A stretch of 11,476 nucleotides of DNA from Flavobacteriaceae bacterium (GTDB lineage: Bacteria > Bacteroidota > Bacteroidia > Flavobacteriales > Flavobacteriaceae). The position numbers were made by a program, and so were the translations under genes. Within the stretch, counting starts at the first letter, position 1. Each line of letters opens with the position of its first letter. Where the stretch lies: assembly GCA_947472705.1 (NCBI GenBank), contig CANJDA010000059.1:1-11476 (forward strand). Reading direction: 5' to 3'. The notes beneath the pieces are model-generated. The model did no database searches, was not told the DNA's origin, and saw nothing but the letters and a program-made list of their open reading frames with translations. Shown one piece after another: positions 1 to 6,772 of the stretch.

Positions 1-222
1 AAAACAGAAAAAGCAGCAAAAGAAAAAAAAGGCAAAGCCGAAAAGAAAGCTAAAAAAGAGGAAAAAGAAGCAAAAGAAAAAGTCTCTACTGAGAAAGCAC
101 CTAGAACTCCAGACAAAGCATCAGGAGAATATAACGGAAAAAAAGTGTATACTGGGCCAAGAGGAGGAAGATATTACATCAACTCTAATGGTAATAAAAC
201 CTATATTTCGGATGATAAATAA
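1..222 (+). CDS. C-terminal fragment of a Lys/Glu/Ala-rich protein with a PBCV-type basic adaptor motif
   Basis: An open frame enters from the left edge and stops at TAA 220-222, so only the last 73 residues are seen and the start is outside the window. Residues 1-28 are a charged, low-complexity stretch of Lys, Glu and Ala (repeats like KEKK and KEEKEAKEK), probably helical or disordered. After a short Pro/Thr linker comes a compact C-terminal motif, VYTGPRGGRYYI followed by NGNKTYI (about residues 49-69). This matches what I recall of the PBCV-specific basic adaptor family: a small basic module first described in chlorella viruses and also found at the ends of bacterial and phage proteins. 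Its biochemical role is not established. The missing N-terminal part would decide the protein's function, so none is assigned. A strong terminator follows 21 bases after the stop, supporting a real gene end. Confidence 0.75.
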   Translation, partial: KTEKAAKEKKGKAEKKAKKEEKEAKEKVSTEKAPRTPDKASGEYNGKKVYTGPRGGRYYINSNGNKTYISDDK

Positions 223-243
223 GAAATAAAAGTACACTTTCAG

Positions 244-280
244 AGAGCGGTTTTTTCAATGGGAAAACCGCTCTTTTTTT
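244..280 (+). terminator. Rho-independent terminator of the left-edge gene
   Basis: A perfect 11-bp stem, AGAGCGGTTTT (244-254) with AAAACCGCTCT (264-274), encloses a 9-base loop and runs into seven T residues (274-280). It lies 21 bases after the stop codon of the partial gene. The A-rich stem base would also permit some termination from the other strand, but no opposing gene is present. Confidence 0.93.
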
Positions 281-563
281 GTGTTCAAAAATTCCATTTT
301 CAGAAGATAAAAAATGTTAAAATTTCACTATCAGTAAATTCTTAACTCCCTTTGTTTTAGGGCTTTTTTTAATTTTAAAATTCTGTAAAACGCTAAAAAT
401 AAACAAGTTATAAATTTTGTAAAACCCCACCCTAACACACCTATTTGTTAAAAACTAGAGCCGATTGTGAATAAGTTTGACTTTCTTTTTACGATTCGTT
501 TGCCAATCTTTGTAACATACAGATTTTACTAAAAATCGTCTTAAAATTCAAAATAAATTCAAC
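281..563. other. Gene-free region upstream of nrdB
   Basis: No credible coding frame is seen between the terminator and nrdB. The region is very AT-rich. Its left part has a weak hairpin (CCCT 348-351 with AGGG 359-362) followed by seven T residues (364-370), perhaps a second weak terminator. Its middle has two nearly identical 13-mers, AATTCTGTAAAAC (379-391) and AATTTTGTAAAAC (413-425), spaced exactly 34 bp apart. Its right part holds the likely nrdB promoter and a leader of about 80 bases. I looked for the long palindromic NrdR-box pattern known from many RNR operons and did not see it. Confidence 0.6.
445..479 (+). promoter_or_regulatory. Candidate promoter of nrdB (Bacteroidota -33/-7 type)
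   Basis: TAAGTTTG at 472-479 is an exact match to the Bacteroidota -7 consensus TAnnTTTG. A TTTG at 444-447 can serve as the -33 element, but the gap of 24 bases is one longer than the usual 17-23. Transcription would start near 485, giving nrdB a leader of roughly 80 bases. A second possible -7 box, AATCTTTG at 505-512, has one mismatch. Confidence 0.5.
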
Positions 564-1541
564 ATGACTACTATCGAACCAATTTTAAAAGAAAACAAAG
601 ATCGCTTCGTGATTTTTCCTATCAAGCACCAAGACATTTGGGAATGGTATAAAAAGATGGAAGCTAGTTTTTGGACTGCCGAAGAAATTGATTTGCACCA
701 AGACTTGTCAGATTGGAATAATAAATTGAATGAGGACGAAAAATATTTCATCAAACACATTTTAGCTTTCTTCGCGGCTTCTGACGGAATCGTGAATGAA
801 AACTTAGCCGAAAATTTTGTAAACGAAGTACAATATCCGGAAGCCAAGTTTTTCTACGGGTTCCAAATTATGATGGAAAACATTCATAGCGAAACGTATT
901 CGCTTTTGATTGATACTTATGTAAAAGACGAAGCCGAAAAAGACAAACTTTTCCACGCCATTGATGTGTTTCCAGCCGTTAAGAAAAAAGCGGATTGGGC
1001 TTTAAAATGGATTTCATCTGACTCTTTTGCCGAAAGATTAATCGCTTTTGCCGCAGTAGAAGGTATTTTCTTCTCAGGAGCTTTTTGTTCTATTTACTGG
1101 TTGAAAAAGCGTGGATTAATGCCAGGTTTAACTTTTTCAAATGAATTAATCTCTCGTGACGAAGGCGTTCACTGTGATTTCGCCGTGCATTTACACAATC
1201 ACCATTTGATTCATAAAGTGTCCAAAGCCCGAATCACAGAAATTATTACTGATGCTTTAAACATCGAAAGAGAGTTCATCACCGAGTCACTTCCAGTAAG
1301 TTTGATAGGAATGAACGCCACTTTGATGACACAATATTTAGAATTTGTTGCCGATAGATTGTTGGTAGAATTGGGTTGCAAACGAGTTTACAACTCCACC
1401 AATCCGTTCGATTTCATGGATATGATTTCATTACAAGGGAAAACCAATTTCTTTGAAAAAAGAGTTGCAGAATACCAAAAAGCCGGGGTGATGAATTCAG
1501 ATTCTGAGTCAAGCAAAATTAGTTTCGACGCCGATTTTTAG
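564..1541 (+). CDS. nrdB: Class I ribonucleoside-diphosphate reductase, small (radical) subunit R2, eukaryote-like
   Basis: This subunit (325 aa) houses the metal site and tyrosyl radical that start reduction of ribonucleoside diphosphates to deoxyribonucleotides in the cytoplasm; it works with NrdA, encoded next door. All expected residues are present: ligands D74, E105, H108, E166, E200 and H203, and radical tyrosine Y112 in MENIHSETY. W37 and C-terminal Y304 fit the radical-transfer path. The C-terminus reads FDADF, almost identical to the vertebrate R2 tail that docks into R1. Blocks such as FAAVEGIFFSG and KKRGLMPGLTFSNELISRDEG match animal RRM2 nearly word for word, as I recall it, so this belongs to the eukaryote-like branch rather than the E. 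coli NrdB branch. There is no N-terminal ATP-cone, unlike some Bacteroidota R2 proteins. The ATG at 564 gives a start aligned with the conserved RFVIFPI segment. Confidence 0.96.
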   Translation: MTTIEPILKENKDRFVIFPIKHQDIWEWYKKMEASFWTAEEIDLHQDLSDWNNKLNEDEKYFIKHILAFFAASDGIVNENLAENFVNEVQYPEAKFFYGFQIMMENIHSETYSLLIDTYVKDEAEKDKLFHAIDVFPAVKKKADWALKWISSDSFAERLIAFAAVEGIFFSGAFCSIYWLKKRGLMPGLTFSNELISRDEGVHCDFAVHLHNHHLIHKVSKARITEIITDALNIEREFITESLPVSLIGMNATLMTQYLEFVADRLLVELGCKRVYNSTNPFDFMDMISLQGKTNFFEKRVAEYQKAGVMNSDSESSKISFDADF

Positions 1542-1574
1542 GAGCGAATCGTTCGGGCATTCTTGGAAACCATT

Positions 1575-1621
1575 TTCCTGCTGTCCGTTATACTTCGTGC
1601 CACTTCCATCAGGGCTAGGAA
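1575..1621 (-). repeat. Probable dispersed Flavobacteriaceae intergenic repeat
   Basis: Read on the minus strand, this segment runs TAGCCCTGATGGAAGTGG, a short spacer, then TAACGGACAGCAGG. This is the GCCC(C/T)GATxGAAGxGG ... CGGACAGCxGG pattern that I recall from many intergenic regions of Flavobacterium and relatives, usually with a longer, variable hairpin between the two conserved arms. Here the middle is only a few bases, so the copy looks like a short or degenerate version. The ends form a 5-bp inverted pair (TTCCT 1575-1579, AGGAA 1617-1621). It is clearly more GC-rich than the flanking spacer and has no open frame. Identification rests on memory, and no second copy lies in this window. 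Confidence 0.55.
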
Positions 1622-1706
1622 GTAAATCATAGCACTAACCAAAACAATTTACAAATAACCAGAAAATAGGTAAAGGGATTTTCTATTTTCAAAAACTGAC
1701 AAGCGT

Positions 1707-4142
1707 ATGTATGTAGTAAAAAGAGACGGCCACAAAGAGCCAGTAATGTTCGACAAAATCACAGATAGAATTAAAAAACTATGTTATGGTTTAAACGATT
1801 TGGTAGACGCTGTTAAAGTGGCAATGAGGGTTATTGAAGGATTGTATGATGGGGTTACGACTTCAGAATTAGATAATTTGGCGGCTGAAACGGCAGCTTC
1901 TATGACGATTGCACATCCTGATTATGCTCAGTTGGCTGCGAGAATTGCCATTTCCAATTTACATAAAAACACCAACAAATCGTTCTCAGAAACCATGAGC
2001 GAAATGTACCATTATGTAAATCCAAGAACCAATCAACAAGCACCATTACTTTCAGAAGAAGTACATAAAGTTATTCAGGAAAATGCTGAGTTCTTAAACT
2101 CACACATCATATACAATCGTGATTTCAACTACGATTACTTTGGATTCAAAACTTTAGAGCGTTCGTATTTGTTAAAAATTAACGGTAAAATCGTAGAGCG
2201 CCCTCAACAAATGTTGATGCGTGTTGCGGTTGGTATTCACTTAAATGATTTGGATGCCGTTATTGAAACCTACGAATTAATGTCGAAAAAGTTCTTTACG
2301 CATGCCACGCCAACTTTATTCAATGCGGGTACACCAAAACCTCAGATGTCTTCGTGTTTCTTGTTATCCATGAAAGACGATAGCATTGACGGTATCTATG
2401 ATACTTTGAAATCAACAGCCAAAATCTCGCAGTCAGCTGGTGGAATTGGTTTGTCAATTCACAATGTACGCGCTACAGGTTCTTATATCAGAGGCACAAA
2501 CGGAACTTCAAACGGAATCGTTCCCATGTTGCGTGTATTTAATGATACCGCTCGTTATGTTGACCAAGGAGGCGGAAAACGTAAAGGAAGTTTCGCCATT
2601 TATTTAGAAACTTGGCATGCCGATATTTTTGATTTCTTGGATTTGAAAAAGAACACCGGAAAAGAAGAAATGCGCGCACGTGATTTGTTCTTTGCTATGT
2701 GGACTTCCGATTTATTTATGAAACGTGTAGAAGAAGATATCAATTGGACGTTAATGTGTCCAAATGAATGTCCAGGTTTATATGATGTTTATGGAGATGA
2801 GTTCGAAGCTTTATATACTTCGTATGAAGCGCAAGGAAAAGGAAGAAAAACGGTTAGAGCTCGTGAACTTTGGGAGAAAATCTTAGAGTCTCAAATCGAA
2901 ACAGGAACGCCTTACATGTTGTACAAAGATGCAGCCAATAGAAAGTCGAACCAAAAGAATTTGGGAACTATTCGTTCATCAAACTTGTGTACCGAAATCA
3001 TGGAGTACACTTCGGATGATGAAATTGCAGTGTGTAACTTGGCTTCGATTTCCTTACCAATGTTTGTTGAAAACGGACAATTCAATCACGAATTGTTATT
3101 CAACGTAACCAAGCGAGTAACTAGAAACTTAAACAAAGTAATCGACAGAAATTACTACCCAGTAAAAGAAGCCGAGAACTCAAATATGCGCCACCGCCCT
3201 GTTGGATTAGGAGTGCAAGGTTTAGCTGATGCTTTCATTTTGTTGAGAATGCCGTTTACTAGTGATGAAGCCAAACAATTAAACCAAGAAATATTCGAAA
3301 CACTATACTTCGCAGCCGTTACCGCTTCTATGGAAATGGCAAAAGAAGAAGGACCTTACTCAAGCTTTAAAGGTTCTCCAATTTCAGAAGGATTATTCCA
3401 ACACAACCTTTGGAACATCAAAGACGAAGAGTTATCTGGAAGATGGGATTGGGCTTCTTTGAGAAAAGAAGTAGTGAAACATGGTGTGAGAAACTCGTTA
3501 TTAGTAGCGCCAATGCCAACAGCTTCTACTTCTCAAATTTTAGGAAACAACGAAGCTTTTGAACCGTATACTTCTAACATTTATACCCGTCGTGTATTGT
3601 CGGGAGAGTTCATTGTGGTAAACAAACACTTGTTGCATGATTTAGTAGAAAGAGGCCTTTGGAACGAAACCTTGAAACAAGAAATCATGCGTCATAATGG
3701 TTCGGTACAAAACATTGAAGCGATTCCAGATGATTTGAAAGAACTATACAAAACCGTTTGGGAAATGTCTATGAAAGACATTATCGATATGTCACGTCAC
3801 AGAGGATATTTCATTGACCAATCACAATCGTTAAACTTGTTCATGCAAGATGCCAATTATGCTAAGCTTACCTCAATGCATTTCTATGCATGGAAAAGTG
3901 GCTTGAAAACAGGAATGTATTACTTGAGAACGAAGTCAGCAGTTGACGCTATCAAGTTTACCTTGAACAACGACAAGAAAGCAGAACCAACCATTACCGA
4001 AAAACCAGCAGCCGTTGCCGTTGAAGTAGTAGCTCCTGTTGAAAACGGTGAAATGACTGCCGAAGATTTTGCCGCTATGGTAGAACGCGCTCGCAACGCC
4101 GCAGGAAATGGCGGTGATGATTGCGAAATGTGTGGGTCTTAA
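1707..4142 (+). CDS. nrdA: Class I ribonucleoside-diphosphate reductase, large (catalytic) subunit R1, eukaryote-like
   Basis: The catalytic subunit (811 aa) reduces NDPs to dNDPs using the radical generated by NrdB. Residues 1-92 form an ATP-cone (VVKRDGHKEPVMFDKIT), the site where ATP activates and dATP inhibits. The barrel carries active-site C217 (SSCFLL), N426, C428 and E430 (NLCTE) and C443 (CNLAS). Y738-Y739 (GMYYLR) relay the radical. After a flexible Ala/Glu/Val-rich linker (about 757-800), the tail CEMCGS supplies the C806/C809 pair that re-reduces the active site through thioredoxin or glutaredoxin. Sequence blocks and the CxMCGS tail closely match animal RRM1 (792 aa), as I recall it. 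The chosen ATG gives MYVVKRDG, equivalent to the start of animal R1. It lies 165 bp after nrdB with no clear promoter of its own, so co-transcription is likely. Confidence 0.96.
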   Translation: MYVVKRDGHKEPVMFDKITDRIKKLCYGLNDLVDAVKVAMRVIEGLYDGVTTSELDNLAAETAASMTIAHPDYAQLAARIAISNLHKNTNKSFSETMSEMYHYVNPRTNQQAPLLSEEVHKVIQENAEFLNSHIIYNRDFNYDYFGFKTLERSYLLKINGKIVERPQQMLMRVAVGIHLNDLDAVIETYELMSKKFFTHATPTLFNAGTPKPQMSSCFLLSMKDDSIDGIYDTLKSTAKISQSAGGIGLSIHNVRATGSYIRGTNGTSNGIVPMLRVFNDTARYVDQGGGKRKGSFAIYLETWHADIFDFLDLKKNTGKEEMRARDLFFAMWTSDLFMKRVEEDINWTLMCPNECPGLYDVYGDEFEALYTSYEAQGKGRKTVRARELWEKILESQIETGTPYMLYKDAANRKSNQKNLGTIRSSNLCTEIMEYTSDDEIAVCNLASISLPMFVENGQFNHELLFNVTKRVTRNLNKVIDRNYYPVKEAENSNMRHRPVGLGVQGLADAFILLRMPFTSDEAKQLNQEIFETLYFAAVTASMEMAKEEGPYSSFKGSPISEGLFQHNLWNIKDEELSGRWDWASLRKEVVKHGVRNSLLVAPMPTASTSQILGNNEAFEPYTSNIYTRRVLSGEFIVVNKHLLHDLVERGLWNETLKQEIMRHNGSVQNIEAIPDDLKELYKTVWEMSMKDIIDMSRHRGYFIDQSQSLNLFMQDANYAKLTSMHFYAWKSGLKTGMYYLRTKSAVDAIKFTLNNDKKAEPTITEKPAAVAVEVVAPVENGEMTAEDFAAMVERARNAAGNGGDDCEMCGS

Positions 4143-4167
4143 AAATGAAAAAAAATAAAGAATAAAG

Positions 4168-4203
4168 AAAAACAGCTGTCACTTGATAGCTGTTTTCATT
4201 TTA
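4168..4203 (+). terminator. Terminator after nrdA
   Basis: AAAACAGCT (4169-4177) and AGCTGTTTT (4188-4196) form a 9-bp stem with a 10-base loop, 26 bases after the nrdA stop. The following T-rich tract (TTTTCATTTT) is interrupted, so termination may be partial. The loop also contains the -33 box of the next transcription unit. Confidence 0.7.
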
Positions 4204-4213
4204 ATTACTTTTG
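4183..4213 (+). promoter_or_regulatory. Promoter of the small ORF-RDD-GNAT-dgt cluster
   Basis: TTG (4183-4185), 20 bases, then TACTTTTG (4206-4213) matches the Bacteroidota promoter TTG-N17-23-TAnnTTTG without mismatch. A start of transcription near 4219 would leave a leader of about ten bases before the ATG at 4230. The -33 box sits in the loop of the preceding terminator hairpin. Confidence 0.65.
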
Positions 4214-4229
4214 AAACAAATAAAAAACA

Positions 4230-4451
4230 ATGTCAAAAGAAAAAGGGGTTTATACCGGTATTATAGAAAAAGACGAAAACGGCAATTATTTTTGTGGCGA
4301 ATATTTATTAGATTATAAATACACCGAAGCCAGTTTCAAATTGGGAGACGAAATCAATATCAAAACCGTGATTGCTAATCCGAGTGATAAAAGTTATAAT
4401 CAGTATCCTAAGAAATCGCGCAATTTCTTTTTAGCCAATCAAAAAGAATAG
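4230..4451 (+). CDS. Small hypothetical protein, first gene of the dgt cluster
   Basis: This 73-aa protein has no family I recognise. It is soluble by appearance: no signal peptide, no membrane segment and one cysteine (C22). Alternating hydrophobic residues with Gly, Asp and Asn turns (GVYTGIIEKDENGNYFCG, then FKLGDEINIKTVI) suggest a small beta-rich fold, possibly OB- or SH3-like, but this is only an impression. The C-terminus is basic (KKSRNFF). It is probably real because a good promoter lies just upstream and the stop touches the next gene. The TAG at 4449-4451 shares its last base with a possible GTG start of the RDD gene and lies five bases before the preferred ATG. Tight linkage with the RDD, GNAT and dgt genes implies co-transcription but does not reveal a function. 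Confidence 0.72.
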   Translation: MSKEKGVYTGIIEKDENGNYFCGEYLLDYKYTEASFKLGDEINIKTVIANPSDKSYNQYPKKSRNFFLANQKE

Positions 4452-4456
4452 TGAAA

Positions 4457-4966
4457 ATGGAACAACGAATGCAGTTCAAAGTAACTAACGATATTGTTGC
4501 TTCAATAGGAAAAAGGTTTTTAAACTATTTGATAGACGTCATATTACAAGTGATTCTACTATTCTTTTTTGCAATAGTAACGTGTATAATTGCCGATTTA
4601 TTGGGGAGTAAAAAAGCACTAGATTTTTTTTCAAAATTGGATAAAAACACTATCGGACTTTACACGGTTACGTTTTCGGTGATCTTGATTTATTATAATG
4701 TGTTTGAAATTTTATTTGCAAGAACCATCGGTAAATTTATTACTCAAACCGTTGTAGTTGATAGTAATGGAGAGAAACCCAACAGTGAAACCATTTTAAT
4801 GCGGTCTCTTTGTAGACTAATTCCGTTTAATCCATTATCCGTATTAATAAATCCGGGTAGAGCATGGCACGACAGCCTTTCAAAGACTTATGTGGTTGAC
4901 AAGAGAATGCTGGAAGAAGCCAAAAGAAAGTTTCATGCCTTTCAAGTAACAACAGCAGAAGAATAA
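4457..4966 (+). CDS. RDD family integral membrane protein
   Basis: This 169-aa inner-membrane protein has the RDD arrangement. A first hydrophobic helix at about 24-48 follows the conserved Arg and Asp (R20, D27 in GKRFLNYLIDVIL). A second helix lies at about 66-86. A cytosolic segment with IGKFITQTVVV follows, and then the closing WHDSLSKTYVVDK, whose D139 is the last family aspartate. Known family members include a few implicated in ion exchange, but most have no assigned activity and none is assigned here. I prefer the ATG at 4457; a GTG at 4451, overlapping the previous stop by one base, would add two residues, and the ATG at 4469 would remove four. It sits in a compact cluster, only 3 bases ahead of the acetyltransferase gene. 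Confidence 0.86.
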   Translation: MEQRMQFKVTNDIVASIGKRFLNYLIDVILQVILLFFFAIVTCIIADLLGSKKALDFFSKLDKNTIGLYTVTFSVILIYYNVFEILFARTIGKFITQTVVVDSNGEKPNSETILMRSLCRLIPFNPLSVLINPGRAWHDSLSKTYVVDKRMLEEAKRKFHAFQVTTAEE

Positions 4967-4969
4967 AGT

Positions 4970-5419
4970 ATGTTTACGCTCAAAAGAACCACATCTGATA
5001 ATGAAGATTTTGGCCGTTTGGTGGTAGAGCTTGATGCTTATTTAAGAATTTTGGATGGTGATGATCATGCCTTTTATGCCCAATTCAATAAAACGAATTT
5101 GCTCAAAAATGCTTTGATTTGTTATGAAAAAGATGTGGCTGTTGGCATTGGAGCTTATAAAGAATTTGAACCCAATACAGCCGAAATCAAGCGAATGTAT
5201 GTGTTGCCCGAACATAGAGGAAAAGGAATTGCCAAAGCTATTTTAACCGAATTAGAACATTGGGCCAAAGAAGAAGGCTACACACTTTCAATACTGGAAA
5301 CAGGGTATATGCAAAAAGACGCCATTGGTTTGTATCAAAAATTACGTTATACAATAACTGAAAATTTCGGGCAGTATGTTGGAGTGGATAACAGTATTTG
5401 CATGAATAAAAATTTATAA
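4970..5419 (+). CDS. GNAT family N-acetyltransferase
   Basis: This 149-aa protein has the GNAT fold, which transfers an acetyl group from acetyl-CoA to an amine. Motif A is clear: IKRMYVLPEHRGKGIAKAIL, with the pyrophosphate-binding R83-G84-K85-G86-I87-A88. The following helix (ELEHWAKEEGY) and motif B region (SILETGYMQKDAIGLYQKLRY, about 107-127) are also typical. The substrate cannot be read from the sequence; such stand-alone proteins may act on small amines, peptides or proteins. The gene begins 3 bases after the RDD gene and ends 18 bases before dgt, so it is almost certainly co-transcribed with them. The ATG at 4970 fits the spacing and the expected first beta strand (FTLKRTT). Confidence 0.92.
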   Translation: MFTLKRTTSDNEDFGRLVVELDAYLRILDGDDHAFYAQFNKTNLLKNALICYEKDVAVGIGAYKEFEPNTAEIKRMYVLPEHRGKGIAKAILTELEHWAKEEGYTLSILETGYMQKDAIGLYQKLRYTITENFGQYVGVDNSICMNKNL

Positions 5420-5437
5420 TAATCAAAATAGGAATAT

Positions 5438-6772
5438 ATGACCTGGGAACAACTTTTATCTTTAAAACGCCAAGGCGATACAAGCAAAAGACTGCGAATT
5501 GAGCAAGATGATACTCGACTTGGATTTGAAGTTGATTACGACCGTATTATCTTTTCGTCGGCGTTTAGAAGTTTACAAGATAAAACCCAAGTAATTCCAT
5601 TGTCGAAAACCGATTTTGTACACACAAGATTGACCCACAGTTTAGAAGTTTCGGTGGTAGGCCGTTCTTTAGGAAGATTGGTTGGCAAAAAAATCTTAGA
5701 AAAATACCCACATTTACAAGAAATTCATGGCTATCATATGAATGATTTTGGGGCTATCGTTGCCGCAGCTTCTTTAGCCCATGATATTGGAAATCCACCT
5801 TTCGGACATTCAGGCGAAAAAGCAATAGGCGAATACTTCTCTATAGGCAAAGGCCAACAATATAAAGACCAGTTAACACCTAAACAATGGCAGGATTTAA
5901 TCGATTTTGAAGGCAACGCCAATGGTTTTTCGGTGTTGTCTAGTTCACGTCCTGGGATTGAAGGAAGTCTTCGACTAACTTATGCCGTTTTGGGAGCGTT
6001 TATGAAATATCCCAAAGAGAGTTTGCCCAAGAAACCAACCAAAAATATCTCGGATAAAAAGTATGGTTTCTTCCAAACGGATAAGGATTTTTTTAAAGAA
6101 GTAGCCCAAGAATTGGGAATGATTTCCAATAAAACAGGAGAAGATATTGGTTTCGAGCGCCATCCTTTGGCTTTTTTAGTCGAAGCAGCCGATGATATTT
6201 GCTATACGATAATTGACTTTGAAGATGGCATCAATTTGGGCTTGGTTTCCGAAGATTTTGCCTTGGAATACTTAATCAAATTGGTTAAAGATACTATCGA
6301 CACTGCCAAATACCAATCCTTGACAACCAAAGAAGATAGAATAAGTTACTTGCGCGCTTTGGCCATTGGCAATCTTATTAATGATGCTGTGAAAGTATTT
6401 ATTGAAAATGAAGAAGCCATACTGCAAGGTAAATTTCATTTTGCCTTGACCGATAAAAGCAAGTACAAAGCACAAATGGACGACATCATCAAGCTAAGTG
6501 TTAAGAATATTTACCAAAGCAGAGAAGTAATCGAAAAAGAACTTTCGGGCTACCAAATCATCAATAATTTGTTAGACAAATTCATCACGGCTTATAATAA
6601 TAATCACGAAGGCAAAGCCACGAATTACGATAAATTATTATTGAAAATTCTACCAGAAAAACACCATTTGGAAAAAGAAACTTTATACGATAGACTGCTT
6701 CATATCTGCCATTTCATCTCCATGCTTACCGATGGCAAAGCGTTACAATTGAATAAAATTGTGACGGCTTAA
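5438..6772 (+). CDS. dgt: Deoxyguanosinetriphosphate triphosphohydrolase (dGTPase)
   Basis: This 444-aa HD-domain enzyme converts dGTP to deoxyguanosine plus triphosphate in the cytoplasm, trimming the dNTP pool. The N-terminal block KRLRIEQDDTRLGFEVDYDRI and the following SSAFRSLQDKTQV are characteristic of the family. The metal site is complete: H67 (RLTHSLE), H115-D116 (LAHDIGNPPFGH) and an aspartate of the EAADDICY motif (252/253). Length is typical of the long, Dgt-type homologues. Related HD enzymes can be activated by one dNTP and hydrolyse others, so exact specificity is not certain. It is the last gene of the cluster starting at 4230, 18 bases after the GNAT gene. Its stop overlaps the dxs stop on the other strand by four bases, and no terminator lies between them. 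The nearby nrdAB genes make the substrate pool this enzyme drains. Confidence 0.94.
   Translation: MTWEQLLSLKRQGDTSKRLRIEQDDTRLGFEVDYDRIIFSSAFRSLQDKTQVIPLSKTDFVHTRLTHSLEVSVVGRSLGRLVGKKILEKYPHLQEIHGYHMNDFGAIVAAASLAHDIGNPPFGHSGEKAIGEYFSIGKGQQYKDQLTPKQWQDLIDFEGNANGFSVLSSSRPGIEGSLRLTYAVLGAFMKYPKESLPKKPTKNISDKKYGFFQTDKDFFKEVAQELGMISNKTGEDIGFERHPLAFLVEAADDICYTIIDFEDGINLGLVSEDFALEYLIKLVKDTIDTAKYQSLTTKEDRISYLRALAIGNLINDAVKVFIENEEAILQGKFHFALTDKSKYKAQMDDIIKLSVKNIYQSREVIEKELSGYQIINNLLDKFITAYNNNHEGKATNYDKLLLKILPEKHHLEKETLYDRLLHICHFISMLTDGKALQLNKIVTA

Noticed and set aside
348..370. Hairpin CCCT/AGGG followed by seven T residues
   Set aside because: A 4-bp stem is too weak to call a terminator by itself, and the strong terminator at 244-280 already ends the upstream gene.
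491..539. ACGATT (491-496) with AATCGT (534-539) as a possible leader stem or riboswitch of nrdB
   Set aside because: It is only 6 bp with a large AT-rich loop, and there is no recognisable riboswitch core.
548..847. 99-codon minus-strand open frame over the start of nrdB
   Set aside because: It is a shadow of the strongly conserved nrdB frame, with no recognisable domain.
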